64,000 nt of DNA from Actinotalea sp. Marseille-Q4924 (GCF_916618755.1 NZ_CAKAKB010000003.1:1178001-1242000), one strand, 5' to 3'. Shown: positions 17,166 to 26,533, numbered from the stretch's first letter. The notes: generated by a model from the sequence alone, not told the origin. A program made the numbers and translations.

Positions 17166-17990
17166 TCAGACCACGGGCGACTGTCCGGCTCGCTGGGCGC
17201 GGGTGTGGGCGAGCCGGTAGGAGGTGGTGCCGGTCTCGATGATGTTGCCGCCGAAGGTGAGGCGGTCCACGATCGCGGCGCAGAGGCGTGGGTCGGTGAA
17301 GGTCTTGGTCCAGCCCGAGAAGGATTCGTTGGAGGCGATCGCGACGCTGTTGGTCTCTTCGCGTTCGGTCAGGACCTGGAACAGCAGCTCGGCGCCGCGA
17401 CGGTCGAGTTCCATGTAGCCGAGCTCGTCGAGGCAGAGCAGGTCGACCCGGCCGTAGCGGGCGATGGTCTTGGACAGGACCCGCTCGTCGGCGGCTTCCA
17501 CGAGCTCGTTGACGAGCTTGGCGGCCAGGACGTACTTCACGCGGTGCCCGGCCATCGCCGCGGCCGCGCCGAGCCCGATGAGCAGGTGACTCTTACCGGT
17601 CCCGGAGTCACCGATCAGACACAGCGGCTCACCTTTGGTGACCCAGGCGCAGGCGGCGAGCTGGGCGATCACGGCGGGTTGGATGTGGGGGTTGGCGGTG
17701 TAGTCGAAGTCCTGCAGCCACTTCTCCCGGGGGAAGCCGGCTGCGGTGATCCGCCGGGCGGAGCGGCGGCGGTCGCGGTCGTCGCACTCGGCCATGAGGA
17801 GCTCGGCGAGGAACCCGCGGTAGGTCAGCTGCTCGCGTTGTGCGGCGTCGGCGACTTCGGCGAAACGGGCGCACATCGTGGGCAGCCGGAGCATCCGGCA
17901 GGCCTGGTCGACGGCGGCGTCCGCGGCCTGCTCGGTCACCCCGGTGCGGCCGGCCCGGATCGCGGTGGCGCTGCTGGTGGTGGTGGTCAT
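17166..17990 (-). CDS. istB: IS21 IstB transposition helper ATPase
   Basis: A 274-residue AAA+ ATPase that assembles on target DNA and activates the IstA transposase. Walker A is GDSGTGKSHL, Walker B is LLCLDELGY, and the sensor region IASNESFSGW is visible. An N-terminal IstB helical domain precedes these. The ATG overlaps the istA stop by one base (TGATG), normal for IS21. The gene looks intact. It differs from the istB remains at 23,723-24,509, so the two IS21 elements are of different subgroups. Confidence 0.92.
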   Translation of the reverse strand: MTTTTSSATAIRAGRTGVTEQAADAAVDQACRMLRLPTMCARFAEVADAAQREQLTYRGFLAELLMAECDDRDRRRSARRITAAGFPREKWLQDFDYTANPHIQPAVIAQLAACAWVTKGEPLCLIGDSGTGKSHLLIGLGAAAAMAGHRVKYVLAAKLVNELVEAADERVLSKTIARYGRVDLLCLDELGYMELDRRGAELLFQVLTEREETNSVAIASNESFSGWTKTFTDPRLCAAIVDRLTFGGNIIETGTTSYRLAHTRAQRAGQSPVV

Positions 17991-19648
17991 CAGGTTCCTC
18001 GGGTTCCGGTCGCGGGCGGGTGGGTCAGCAGCTCGTCGTACTGAGCGACCGACGGCAACGGCCGCCCGTCGGCGGGCAGGTCCCCGGCGCGGTTGCGGGC
18101 CTCGACCAGGCGGCGTTCGGTCAGGCTCGCGACCCGGTCCCGACGACCGGGGACGACGGGCGGGACCAGGTCGACCGCTTCACCTGGTGAGCCGAAGGTC
18201 GGCGTGGCGCCCCGCAGCTGCGCGGCCTTGCGCGCTTCGACGGCAACCACGTCGGAGCTGGTGGACCCGATCGAGACCGCAGCGGCGAGCCCGGCGATGA
18301 CGTCGCCGTGGGTCAGGTGGCGGTGCAGCAGCAGGACCTCGACCATCGCCCGGGTGCCACCGGCGTCGCCGAGCGACCGGCGGGCCAGCGCCCAGAACGC
18401 GTCATGAGCGGAGGTGAACGTGCCGGCGGCGCGGGCCTGGGCCAGGGCGGTCGCGCCGGGCAGCGCCCCAGGCTTTCGGGCCAGGACCTCCAGGTAGTGG
18501 TCCAGCAGCAGGCTCTGCGAACCCTTACGGACCGACCGGGCGTGGCGGGCGACCTCGGACCGTCCGTCGAAGATGACCAGCTCCGAGGCGCGCAACGACA
18601 CCTTGACCCGCCGGCCGATCAGCCGCGCTGGGACGGAGTAGTACGCCATCCGGACCATCACCCGGGCGTAGCGGTCGACCCGCGGGGTCAACGTCAGCCC
18701 AGGGTCGATGCCCTCGACCGGTAGCGGCCGCAGCAGCGGCTGCTCGAGGACGAAGTCGTGCCCGACCGTCAGGGTGCGGTTGTCGATGCGGCGCCGGTCC
18801 TCGGCGGCGTCAATCTGCTCGAGGCGCGCGTTGAGCTCGGCGAGGCTGGCGACGTCAGGCATCGGCACCAGGTGGTTGCGCCGGAACCGGCCGACCTCAC
18901 CCTCGACCCCGCCCTTCTCGTGGGCGCCCTCGATTCCGGGCATGCAGTAGAAGCTGTCGAAGCCGTAGTGGGAGCGGAAGCTCACCCACCGGTCGGACTC
19001 GGTCCGGTTCCGTCCGAACAGCACCCGCGTCACCGCGCTCTTGAGGTTGTCGTAGCGGATCTTGTCGGTCGGGGTGCCGCCCAGGACCCTGAACGCCTCC
19101 AGGTGGCCCTCGATGAACGCCTCCTGTCCCTGGCTCGCGAACACCCGGTGCACGGCCTTGCCGGAGAACGACAGGCGCAGGGTGAACAGCGCGCACTTGG
19201 TCAGCTCACCGTCCAGACGGACCCACACGTCACCGAAGTCGACCTCGGCCTCCGCGCCGGGCTCGTGGGTCTGCGGCACGAACGCCTGCTCCGCGTCCTT
19301 GCCCGCCGCGGCCCGCACCTGCGGCCGGCGCTTGGCGACGTAGTCGCGGACCGCCGAGTACGTCAGCTCGTTCATGCCGTGCTCATCGACCAGACGGGCA
19401 AGCACCCGCCGCGCCGTGTGCTGCTGCTTGCGCCACGCCGTCAGGTCCTCGACCAGCATCGCGTCGATCAACGGCTTCGCCGCCTCGAGCTTCGGGGCGA
19501 CCCGCACCGGAACCTTCCGCGGCGCCGGGACCGCCGACGCCAGAGCCGCACGAACTGTTCGCCGGTGCACGCCGTGCCGCTCCGACAACGCCCGAATCGA
19601 CAGCTCTTCGCGCCGGGCATCCCGGCGGATCGCTTCGTAGAGCTCCAC
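17990..19648 (-). CDS. istA: IS21 IstA transposase
   Basis: Transposase with an N-terminal helix-turn-helix (LSIRALSERHGVHRRTVRAAL) and an RNase H-like DDE core. The catalytic residues are in AEVDFGD, IRYDNLK and the Glu of KGGVEGEVG. A long C-terminal beta/alpha region follows. The GTG at 19648 gives the usual start VELYEAIRRD; the longer frame upstream to 19723 is probably untranslated. Intact in appearance. Because one end of the element is gone it is unlikely to mobilise itself, but it could act on related ends. Confidence 0.9.
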   Translation of the reverse strand: MELYEAIRRDARREELSIRALSERHGVHRRTVRAALASAVPAPRKVPVRVAPKLEAAKPLIDAMLVEDLTAWRKQQHTARRVLARLVDEHGMNELTYSAVRDYVAKRRPQVRAAAGKDAEQAFVPQTHEPGAEAEVDFGDVWVRLDGELTKCALFTLRLSFSGKAVHRVFASQGQEAFIEGHLEAFRVLGGTPTDKIRYDNLKSAVTRVLFGRNRTESDRWVSFRSHYGFDSFYCMPGIEGAHEKGGVEGEVGRFRRNHLVPMPDVASLAELNARLEQIDAAEDRRRIDNRTLTVGHDFVLEQPLLRPLPVEGIDPGLTLTPRVDRYARVMVRMAYYSVPARLIGRRVKVSLRASELVIFDGRSEVARHARSVRKGSQSLLLDHYLEVLARKPGALPGATALAQARAAGTFTSAHDAFWALARRSLGDAGGTRAMVEVLLLHRHLTHGDVIAGLAAAVSIGSTSSDVVAVEARKAAQLRGATPTFGSPGEAVDLVPPVVPGRRDRVASLTERRLVEARNRAGDLPADGRPLPSVAQYDELLTHPPATGTRGT

Positions 19649-19745
19649 CCGCGTCCCCAACCTGGCCCCCCACCAGAGTCGTTGATCACGACTATGCAGG
19701 CGCGGGCGCACCTCGACCGACAACGACGCCCTGGCGTGTCGGCAA

Positions 19746-19844
19746 GTGGGGCCAGATCAAGCCGTCACACCCTCGACAGATCGCCGAGCGGAACCGGGTG
19801 GGGCCAGATCAAGCCGTCACGGTGGGGCCAGATCAACCTGACAC
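19746..19844. repeat. three IS21 terminal repeats
   Basis: The 15-base core GTGGGGCCAGATCAA occurs at 19746, 19798 and 19822, followed by GCCGTCAC twice and CCTGACAC in the outermost copy. These multiple end repeats are the transposase binding sites typical of IS21 ends. Only this end of the element has them. Confidence 0.8.
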
Positions 19845-20022
19845 AGCCATCGACCAGCAGGTTCACCGCGTAGGCGTCGGCCAGCTCGGCGTCGCTGACC
19901 GGGGCGACCAGCCGGGCGTAGTACGTGCTCGGGGCGATCTGGATGCCGTGAGCGGTGAGCACCCGGCAGATCGGCTCGACCCCGAAACGGTCCCGGAAGG
20001 CGGTGATGTAGTCGCAGATCAC
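19844..20022 (-). pseudogene. IS3 OrfB fragment (N-terminus)
   Basis: The first 60 or so residues of an IS3 OrfB transposase (MICDYITAFRDRFGVEPICRVLTAHGIQIAPSTYYARL), starting four bases inside the orfA stop as is usual for programmed frameshifting. After LLVDG the frame enters the IS21 end and continues meaninglessly. The rve/DDE core is missing, so it is inactive. Confidence 0.8.
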
Positions 20023-20342
20023 TTGAGTCGGCGGTCGAGCTCCGCCTGGGCGAAAAACGCGGACGCGGTCTTGAGGATCTCGTTGGCCCGCCGCAGCTCG
20101 GCGTTCTCCCGCCGCAGCTGCTTCAGCTCGTCCTCGGTCGCGCTGGTCACGCCGGGCCGGGCGCCGGTGTCGATCTCTTCGCGCTCGACCCAGTTCCGCA
20201 GCGTCGCGGGGTTGATGTCCAGCACGGCGCCGACCGCGCGCCGGGCTGTCAGCTTCGACTCACCGAGATCTCGAAGGCGGTCGAAGTACATCCGCACCGC
20301 ACGGGCACGGGTCTCCTCATCGAACTTACGGGGTGCAGACAC
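20019..20342 (-). CDS. IS3-family OrfA (HTH protein)
   Basis: A 107-residue OrfA: a helix-turn-helix of the HTH_Tnp_1 type (TRARAVRMYFDRL to INPATLRNWVER) followed by a leucine-zipper-like coiled coil (DELKQLRRENAELRRANEILKTASAFFAQAEL). OrfA binds the IS ends and normally fuses with OrfB by -1 frameshifting. It is complete, but its partner is truncated. Confidence 0.88.
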   Translation of the reverse strand: MSAPRKFDEETRARAVRMYFDRLRDLGESKLTARRAVGAVLDINPATLRNWVEREEIDTGARPGVTSATEDELKQLRRENAELRRANEILKTASAFFAQAELDRRLK

Positions 20343-20394
20343 TGGCTCAGTCTCCTTGCAGGATCAGAGCCTCTGCCAGACCCAGGACGATTCA

Positions 20395-20527
20395 CTATCG
20401 CCAGGTCTTCACCTCCAACGCCGAACGCACCGCTGCCCTTGCCCCATGGCTCGAGCACTACAACACTCGACGGCGCCACAGTGCTCTCGGAGCCCTCCCG
20501 CCCATCAGCCGCCTGTCAACAACCTGA
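20395..20527 (+). pseudogene. C-terminal scrap of an IS481-family transposase
   Basis: About 43 residues (ERTAALAPWLEHYNTRRRHSALGALPPISRL and a stop) match the usual C-terminus of IS481-type DDE transposases, including the WLEHYNTRRRH signature. The upstream part is cut off exactly where the IS3 end begins. Confidence 0.75.
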
Positions 20528-20540
20528 CGGCCAAGTACAT

Positions 20541-22010
20541 CTAGCCCCTTCGCTCGCGTTCCTGGCGTTGTACATGGTCGTCGACCTGCTCGCGCCACAA
20601 CCGGTACGCCTTCAGCCAACCGACCATTGCGTCCTCCAAGGGCTCCCCGACGTCCTCAGCCCACCTAAGCCCGGCCCCAAGTCGGCCTCGTCCCTCAAGC
20701 CCGGCCGCACCGAGGAACAACCAGGCGCACTTGGGGTGGGATTTGAACCTCTCCGCGAGCCGGTCCCCGATGAAAAGCTCGAGAGCTCGCAGGGCGTCCA
20801 TAGCGGTCCGCGCTTCCGCGCCGCTCGGGCGATACCCGGCATGGACGACGCGGTTGCGGACCCCCGCGACATGCGAGTGCCAAGGTGAGAGCTTCTGACC
20901 TGTCACCGACCATTGGCCCCCCAGTCGAGGGTGGTAGTCGGTTTGGACCCGAGATGTGAGCGGCTTAGAGAAGACCGTCGCAGCCTCGTCAACAGCGGTG
21001 CGCTTCTCCCACATGATTACGCCTAGAACCGCATCAAGCAGGATTTCAGCGGCGATCGCCGTTTGCACCACACTCTCGCCAGGGCGGCCTCCTACATTTG
21101 CCTCAACCACCGCGTCAAGCCGCCGCTCCGCGAAAAGCACAAAGGGGTCGTGCACCGCGGACCGTCTGATGAACTGGTCGATTCGGTGATGCCCGTCTTG
21201 GGTAAGCGGCTCCGGGACGACGCCAGGAATGTTGGCGTGGTTCAGAACCGTAATGCCCATTGGCTGCGGTGGGCCCGGGTCCGCAATATCCCGTTCCAAC
21301 CGCGGGACTAGGGGGTGGAGGCGCTCATAGGTCAACTCGGGGACCCTGACGTCCTCAGCGAGCCGGTACGCCCGGTGGTAGGCGAGCAACTCGTCGATGC
21401 AGCGAGTCAAGTCGTCGCCATCGGCCTCCAGCGACAAGGGCCGCACGCAGGTGACGGCCTCGACGACGGTGACATATGCACCTTCTGGATGCGATGGTGC
21501 CTGAGCTAGCTCCCTGTCGGCGGTGCCGAGAATTTGTCCGATCACTCTCGTCGCGGCAAGTAGCCCGGATGCCATCTCCGTCGGCACCTGCCAGAACTTC
21601 AGCGAGACGAAGTTGGAGCCTTCAGAGGGTCGCGACGCCAGGTGCGGTGTCGGCGCCCACTCCATGCCGGCCAGTTCGGGCACTGCCAGGGCGGGCAGGA
21701 CGCGGGTCCATGTGGAGCCGGGATGCAGGGGAATCGGATCGGGCAAGGTTAGGAGGTAGACCCGAAAGAAACTGCCCGGCTCGTCGGAGTTCTCCACGTC
21801 GATAGCCTGCCCGACCCGCGTCAGTTCGGGAAGCGCCAGGTCAAGGCGGCAGAGGTCGACCACGGGAGCGGCGGGGACGCGCTCTGCATCTGGCCCTGTC
21901 CACCGGTGAGGGCCCGCTGAGCTCGGGACGCGGGGATTGACGAGCGCGTCGAACTGGAGGACGGGCACCTGAAGCTGCGGCCCCGCGCGCCGGCCGGTGA
22001 ACGGGGTCAA
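20541..22010 (-). CDS. orphan protein with C-terminal HEPN-like motif, 5' end uncertain
   Basis: A 490-residue protein of unknown function. No signal peptide or membrane segment is seen. The N-terminal 300 residues are unrecognised. The C-terminal part is helical and contains RNRVVHAG (R385-N386, H390), the R-N-x3-H signature of HEPN ribonucleases as in Apea-like HEPN proteins; it follows a helix with WEKRTAVDEAA. HEPN proteins often act as toxins or phage-defence effectors, so this is a defence candidate, but only the motif supports it. The only start in frame is TTG at 22010, next to the IS256 insertion. The frame is open across the uninterrupted ancestral sequence, so the true 5' end may lie beyond the insertion. 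Confidence 0.6.
   Translation of the reverse strand: MTPFTGRRAGPQLQVPVLQFDALVNPRVPSSAGPHRWTGPDAERVPAAPVVDLCRLDLALPELTRVGQAIDVENSDEPGSFFRVYLLTLPDPIPLHPGSTWTRVLPALAVPELAGMEWAPTPHLASRPSEGSNFVSLKFWQVPTEMASGLLAATRVIGQILGTADRELAQAPSHPEGAYVTVVEAVTCVRPLSLEADGDDLTRCIDELLAYHRAYRLAEDVRVPELTYERLHPLVPRLERDIADPGPPQPMGITVLNHANIPGVVPEPLTQDGHHRIDQFIRRSAVHDPFVLFAERRLDAVVEANVGGRPGESVVQTAIAAEILLDAVLGVIMWEKRTAVDEAATVFSKPLTSRVQTDYHPRLGGQWSVTGQKLSPWHSHVAGVRNRVVHAGYRPSGAEARTAMDALRALELFIGDRLAERFKSHPKCAWLFLGAAGLEGRGRLGAGLRWAEDVGEPLEDAMVGWLKAYRLWREQVDDHVQRQERERRG
21997..22004. repeat. 8-base target duplication, left copy (IS256 element 1)
   Basis: GTGAACGG here and at 23412-23419 flank the IS256 element exactly. This proves a simple insertion and fixes its borders. 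Confidence 0.85.
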
Positions 22011-23411
22011 GTCCCTGGGAGTGGTGTAGCGGTTCGGCGTGACCCTGATGGGTTAGGCGGTCAGGGCCAGGGGTGGGTCGATCACCTCTTCCTCTCCGGG
22101 GACGATGGCCAGGCGGGCCTTGGCGAGGAGCTCGAGGCCGAGGTAGCGGCGTCCTTCGGCCCATTCGTCGTGCTGCTCGGCCAGGACCGCGCCGACGAGG
22201 CGGATGACGGAGGCGCGGTCGGGGAAGATCCCGACGACGTCGGTGCGCCGGCGGATCTCTCGGTTGAGGCGCTCGTTGGGGTTGTTGGACCAGACCTGGC
22301 GCCACAGGCCCTTGGGGACGGCGGTGAACGCCAGGACGTCGGCGCGGGCGGCGTCCAGGTGGGCGGCGACGTCGGGGAGCTTGTCGGCCACGGCGTCCAG
22401 GAGCTTGTCGAACTGGGCCTGGACGTCCGTCGGGGTCGGCTGGTCGTAGACCGAGTGCAGCATCGCCTTCACCGCCGGCCACGACGCCTTCGGGGTCACG
22501 CTCATGAGGTTCGCCGCGTAGTGCGTGCGGCACCTTTGCCAGGTCGCCCCGGGCAGGGTCGCGCCGATCGCGGCCACCAGCCCGGCGTGGGCGTCGGAGG
22601 TGACGAGCTTGACCCCGGACAGGCCGCGGGCGACCAGGTCCTGGAAGAACGTCAACCACGCCGGGCCGGTCTCAGCGGTGGTGACCTGCACCCCCAGGAC
22701 CTCCCGGTGCCCATCGGCATTGACCCCGGTGGCGACCAGGACCACGGCGTTGACCACGCGCCCGGCCTCGCGGACCTTCATCGTCAGCGCGTCCGCGGCG
22801 AGGAACGTGTAGGGCCGGCGTCCAGCGGGCGGGTCCGGAACGCGGTGACCTGGGCGTCCAGGTCCTTGGACATCTCGCTGACCTGCGACCGCGACAGCGA
22901 GGTGATCCCCAACGACTGCACGAGCTTGTCCATCCGCCGGGTGCTCACGCCCAGCAGGTAGCCGGTCGCGACCACCGACGTCAGGGCCGCCTCCGCGCGC
23001 CGGCGACGGGTCAGCAACCACTCCGGGAAGTAGGTCCCGGTGCGCAACTTCGGCACGGCCACGTCGATCGTGCCGACCCGGGTGTCCAGGTCCCGATGGC
23101 GGTAGCCGTTGCGCCGGTTCACCCGATCATCGGAGACCTGGCCCCACCCGGCGCCGCAGACCGCGTCCGCCTCGGCCGACAGCAACGCGTCGATGAACGT
23201 GCTCAACAGCTCACGCATCAGGTCCGGGGATGCCTGGGCCAGCTGCTCGTGCAGGAACCGGGCAGGGTCGATACTCATAGGTGCGGTCATCGCGGAGTCC
23301 TTCTTCGAGTCGGTTGTGAGAGATCACTCGAAGGGTCACGCGGTGACCGCGTCCTCGTCTACGACGACACGATCACCGGGCTACCGGTACACCACTCTGA
23401 CGGACGCAACT
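22005..23411 (-). mobile_element. IS256-family element 1 (1,407 bases), transposase frameshifted
   Basis: Imperfect terminal inverted repeats: left starts GGTCAAGTCCCTGGGAGTGG, right (reversed) AGTTGCGTCCGTCAGAGTGG, sharing GAGTGGTGTA at the inner side. They are bracketed by the 8-base duplication GTGAACGG. One transposase gene fills the element. Confidence 0.88.
22053..23290 (-). pseudogene. IS256-family transposase with a one-base deletion
   Basis: Mutator-type (DDE) transposase of about 412 codons. The first 160 or so residues (MTAPMSIDPARFLHEQ to VTAFRTRPLDAGP) are in one frame. The rest, with the family core LAADALTMKVREAG, VTSDAHAGL, CRTHYAANL and the SNNPNERLNREIRRR signature, is in another. 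The switch is near 22,812-22,818, where GGCCCTACACG lacks one base needed to read GPYTFLAADA. It could be inactivated, or it could be a sequencing error; programmed frameshifting is not known for this family. Confidence 0.85.
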
Positions 23412-23419
23412 GTGAACGG
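23412..23419. repeat. 8-base target duplication, right copy (IS256 element 1)
   Basis: Second copy of GTGAACGG. The 235 bases from here to the next element show no gene. Joined to the left flank they form the upstream part of the HEPN-motif reading frame. Confidence 0.85.
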
Positions 23420-23722
23420 TCTGCAACCGCCTGGACCAACATCACATGCCCTACGACGGCTGGCTTGACCGTGCACGAGCGAAGGAAGCGATCCGTCCAG
23501 GCGCTGAGAACGTGACGAGCGTGGTCCTCAGGTGGTCGCCTCTTCGGACATGAGGTGCTGCGGTGGGCACGGGCTGCGGACGCAACTTTCGGAGGCGGTC
23601 GCTCGAGCATCCGCACATCCGCACATCGGCTACTAGGAGACTTCACGCAGGACCTGTCAACGACGGCTGAAAACGGACCCCTTGGCGACGGGCGAAAGTG
23701 GACCCCCCTCTCGGTGGTGTGG

Positions 23723-24509
23723 TCAGTCGGTCGGGGCCGCTGGTGGGCGGCCGAGGTCTCGGTTCTTGAGCCGGTAGGAGTCGCCCTTGAGGGCGATCAC
23801 GTCGGCGTGGTGGACGAGGCGGTCGATCATCGCGGCGGCGACGGTGTCGTCGCCGAAGACCTCACCCCACCGCCCGAACGGCTTGTTCGAGGTCACGATC
23901 AGCGAGGCGCGTTCGTAGCGGGCTTAGACGAGCTGGAAGAACAGGTTGGCGGCTTCGGGTTCGAAGGGGATGTAGCCGACCTCGTCGATGACCAGCAGCG
24001 GGTAGCGGCCCAGGCGGCGTAGCTCGTCTTGCAGGCGCCCGTCGTGGTGAGCGGTCGCGAGGCGGTCGACCCACTCGGCGGCGGTCGCGAACAGGACCCG
24101 GTGACCGGCTTGGCAGGCGCGGATCGCGATGCCGGTGGCCAGGTGGGTCTTGCCGGTGCCGGGCGGGCCGATCAGGACGACGTTCTCCCGGCCGGCGATG
24201 AAGTCCAGGGTGCCCAGGTGCGCGATCTGCTCACGCTTCAGGCCGCGGGCGTGGTCGTAGTCGAACTCGCTCCAGGGACTTGCGGGCCGGGAACCGCGCG
24301 GCGCGGATCCGGCCTTCGCCGCCGTGGGACTCGCGGGCGGCGACCTCGCGTTGCAGGCAGGCGGCGAGGAACTCCTCGTGGGTCCAGGACTCGGCGCGGG
24401 CGCGGTCGGCGAGCCGGTCCATGGACTCGCGCATCGTGGGCGCCTTGAGCGCCCGGGTCAGGAACGCGAGCTCGGCGGTGACGTCACGGGGCTTGGTCGT
24501 GGTGGACAT
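23723..24509 (-). pseudogene. istB: IstB ATPase, broken by frameshift and nonsense codon
   Basis: The N-terminal part reads MSTTTKPRDVTAELAFLTRALKAPTM to RFPARKSLE. One extra base near 24,269 then shifts the frame; the continuation FDYDHARGLKREQIAHLGTLDF carries Walker A (GPPGTGKTHLA) and Walker B (LLVIDEVGY). A TAA at LFFQLV-stop-ARYERASLIVTSNKPFGRW breaks it again. It ends GRPPAAPTD. Two independent lesions show long decay. Confidence 0.85.
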
Positions 24510-25099
24510 CAGGCCACCTCCGTCAGACCGAACGCGGTGTCGTAGTCGGCCAGGTCACGCTGCTGGACGACCTCGACCGCCGTGGTCGGGGGCCGGTGCG
24601 CAGCCGCGTGGGCCAGGGCCAGCGCTGCGGCGCGGTGCGCGGGGTCGGTGATCGTCTGGTTGCGGGCCCAGCAGCGGTCGTGGACGGCGACGACCCTGGA
24701 CCCCAGACGGACGGTGACCTGCTCCAGGTCGGCGGTGAGCAGCACCTTGCGCCCGACCGCGACCGGGTCCACGGAGTAGTCGTTGGAGTCGATGCGGACG
24801 TAGTGGTCCCGCGGCAGACGCACGGTCGCCTGCCACCCGGTCCGTGGGGCGACCGGCGGCAGGGACAGCATCGCCGCCAGGTCCGCGGCCCAGCGGTCGA
24901 CCGGGCGGGTGCCCAGCGTCCGGTGATGGCGGGCGTTGGCCCGGGTCAGCCAGTCGCTGAGCTGAGTGTTGAAGTCGCCGGGGCCGGTGAAGGTGCGTCC
25001 AGGCAGGAACGAGGTCTCCAGGTAGCCGTTGGCCCGCTCGACCAGGCCCTTGGCCTCCGGGTCGCGCGGGCGGCACTGGTGCACCGAGATCCCCAGCGT

Positions 25100-25107
25100 C
25101 CCGCGGA
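25100..25107. repeat. 8-base target duplication, left copy (IS256 element 2)
   Basis: CCCGCGGA, repeated at 26534-26541, flanks the second IS256 element. Confidence 0.88.
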
Positions 25108-26533
25108 GGGCGTGTCGGAATCTCTGTGTAAGTGCGTGACCTCGACGCTGGGCCGTGCGAGCGGCCCGGGGAGGACACGTAATGAGCGATGTGACCGAGA
25201 CTGCACGGGTGGGACGTCGTGGCCGTGAGCCGGATCCGGAACGCGATGACGGGCTCGTGGATGCCGGGTTGGCCGAGGAACTCGTGGCGCGGGCGCGTGA
25301 GCAGGGCGTGGAGCTGCTGGGCGAGAACGGGCTGCTGCGGCAGATGACGAAGGCGATCCTCGAGCGGGGTCTGGCCGAGGAGCTGACCGAGCACTTGGGC
25401 TACGAACCGCACGAACGGGCCGGGGCTGGGAACGCGCGTAACGGCACGACGCCGAAGAAGTTGCACAGCGAGGCCGGCACGATCGATCTGGACGTCCCGC
25501 GGGACCGGGCGGGCTCGTTCGAGCCGAGGCTGGTGCGCAAGGGCCAGCGGCGCCTGGACGGCATCGACAAGATCGTGATCGGCCTCTACGCGCGCGGGAT
25601 GACCGTGCGGGACATCCGCGCGCACCTGGCGGAGATCTACGACGTGGAGGTCTCGCCCGATCTGATCTCCACGATCACCGACGCGGTCCTGGAGGAGGTC
25701 CGCGAGTGGCAGGCCAGGCCCCTGGACCGGGTCTACCCGGTGATCTTCCTGGACGCGATCATCTGCAAGGTCCGCTCCGAGGGCACCGTGCGCAACAAGG
25801 CCGCTCACCTGGCCGTCGGCGTCGATGTCGATGGCCGCAAGGAGGTCCTGGGCATCTGGGTCGAGCACACCGAGGGCGCGAAGTTCTGGCTGCGGGTGAT
25901 GAACGACCTCAAGGCCCGCGGCGTCGAGGACGTCCTGATCGTCGTCTGCGACGGGCTGACCGGCCTGCCCGCCGCGGTCACGGCCGTGTGGCCGGAGGCG
26001 ATCGTGCAGACGTGCGTGGTCCACCTGGTCCGGTCCTCGATGCGCTGGGTCAACTACAAGGACCGCAAGAAGGTCGCCGCCCAGCTCCGCTCGATCTACG
26101 CGGCCGCGACCGAGCAGGCCGCCCGGGACGCGCTGGATGCCTGGACCGATTCGGACATCGGACGGCAGTACCCGGCGATCAAGCGCCAGTGGGAGGCGGC
26201 CTGGGAGCACGTCATCCCGTTCTTCGAGTTCCCTCCGGAGGTCCGCAAGGTCATCTACACCACCAACATGATCGAGTCGATCAACTACCAGCTCCGGAAG
26301 ATCACCAAGACCCGGGGGCACTTCCCGACCGACGAGGCGCTGGTCAAGCTGCTCTACCTCGGCTGCCGCGAGATCGGCGTCGACCACGCCCGCCAGACCG
26401 CCGGCCGCACCCTGGCCACCGGCTCCTGGCGAGCCGCGCTGAACCAGTTCGACCTGATGTTCCCCGGCCGCCTGGACCGGGCCTGACACCATGAACACCA
26501 GTCACCCACTTACACAGAACGACGGACAGGCCC
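25108..26533 (+). mobile_element. IS256-family element 2 (1,426 bases), apparently intact
   Basis: The inverted repeats share GGGC.TGTC at the tips and CTGTGTAAGTG.GTGAC inside, at left 25108-25140 and right 26501-26533. An exact 8-base duplication flanks it. It carries one full transposase gene and lies inside istA of the older IS21. Confidence 0.92.
25182..26486 (+). CDS. IS256-family (mutator-type) transposase
   Basis: A 434-residue DDE transposase. The ATG has GGGGAGGA about 8 bases upstream. Family landmarks: GARNGTTPKKL-type N-terminal region, VIFLDAIICKVR (first Asp), IVVCDGLTGLP (second Asp), CVVHLVRSSMRWV, and VIYTTNMIESINYQLRK (with the catalytic Glu). Complete, with intact ends and a fresh target duplication, so it is potentially active. 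It is clearly a different subgroup from element 1. Confidence 0.93.
   Translation: MSDVTETARVGRRGREPDPERDDGLVDAGLAEELVARAREQGVELLGENGLLRQMTKAILERGLAEELTEHLGYEPHERAGAGNARNGTTPKKLHSEAGTIDLDVPRDRAGSFEPRLVRKGQRRLDGIDKIVIGLYARGMTVRDIRAHLAEIYDVEVSPDLISTITDAVLEEVREWQARPLDRVYPVIFLDAIICKVRSEGTVRNKAAHLAVGVDVDGRKEVLGIWVEHTEGAKFWLRVMNDLKARGVEDVLIVVCDGLTGLPAAVTAVWPEAIVQTCVVHLVRSSMRWVNYKDRKKVAAQLRSIYAAATEQAARDALDAWTDSDIGRQYPAIKRQWEAAWEHVIPFFEFPPEVRKVIYTTNMIESINYQLRKITKTRGHFPTDEALVKLLYLGCREIGVDHARQTAGRTLATGSWRAALNQFDLMFPGRLDRA

Larger units (their letters stand above)
17166..19843 (-). mobile_element. IS21-family element, one end missing
   Basis: Complete istA and istB genes plus the right end, where three related 23-base repeats end in CTGACA (TGTCAG reversed). 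No matching TGTCAG end or repeat is found on the istB side: the acr3-type gene begins within about 50 bases of the istB stop. The element therefore appears to have lost that end in a deletion that also removed the rest of the IS3 orfB it had entered. Confidence 0.8.
19844..20394 (-). mobile_element. IS3-family element truncated by the IS21
   Basis: The right end is marked by TGAATCGTCCTGGGTCTGGC (reading inwards from 20394), followed by orfA and the first part of orfB. The element stops at the IS21 end, and its other half is absent from the far side of the IS21. It inserted next to, or into, an IS481-type gene whose tail follows. Confidence 0.75.

Noticed and set aside
22784-23021. Programmed frameshifting in the IS256 transposase
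   Set aside because: This family uses a single frame and no slippery run is present; a one-base loss is simpler.
24555-26498. A 647-residue minus-strand frame across the IS256 element
   Set aside because: It runs antisense through an intact transposase and then into istA in the wrong frame.
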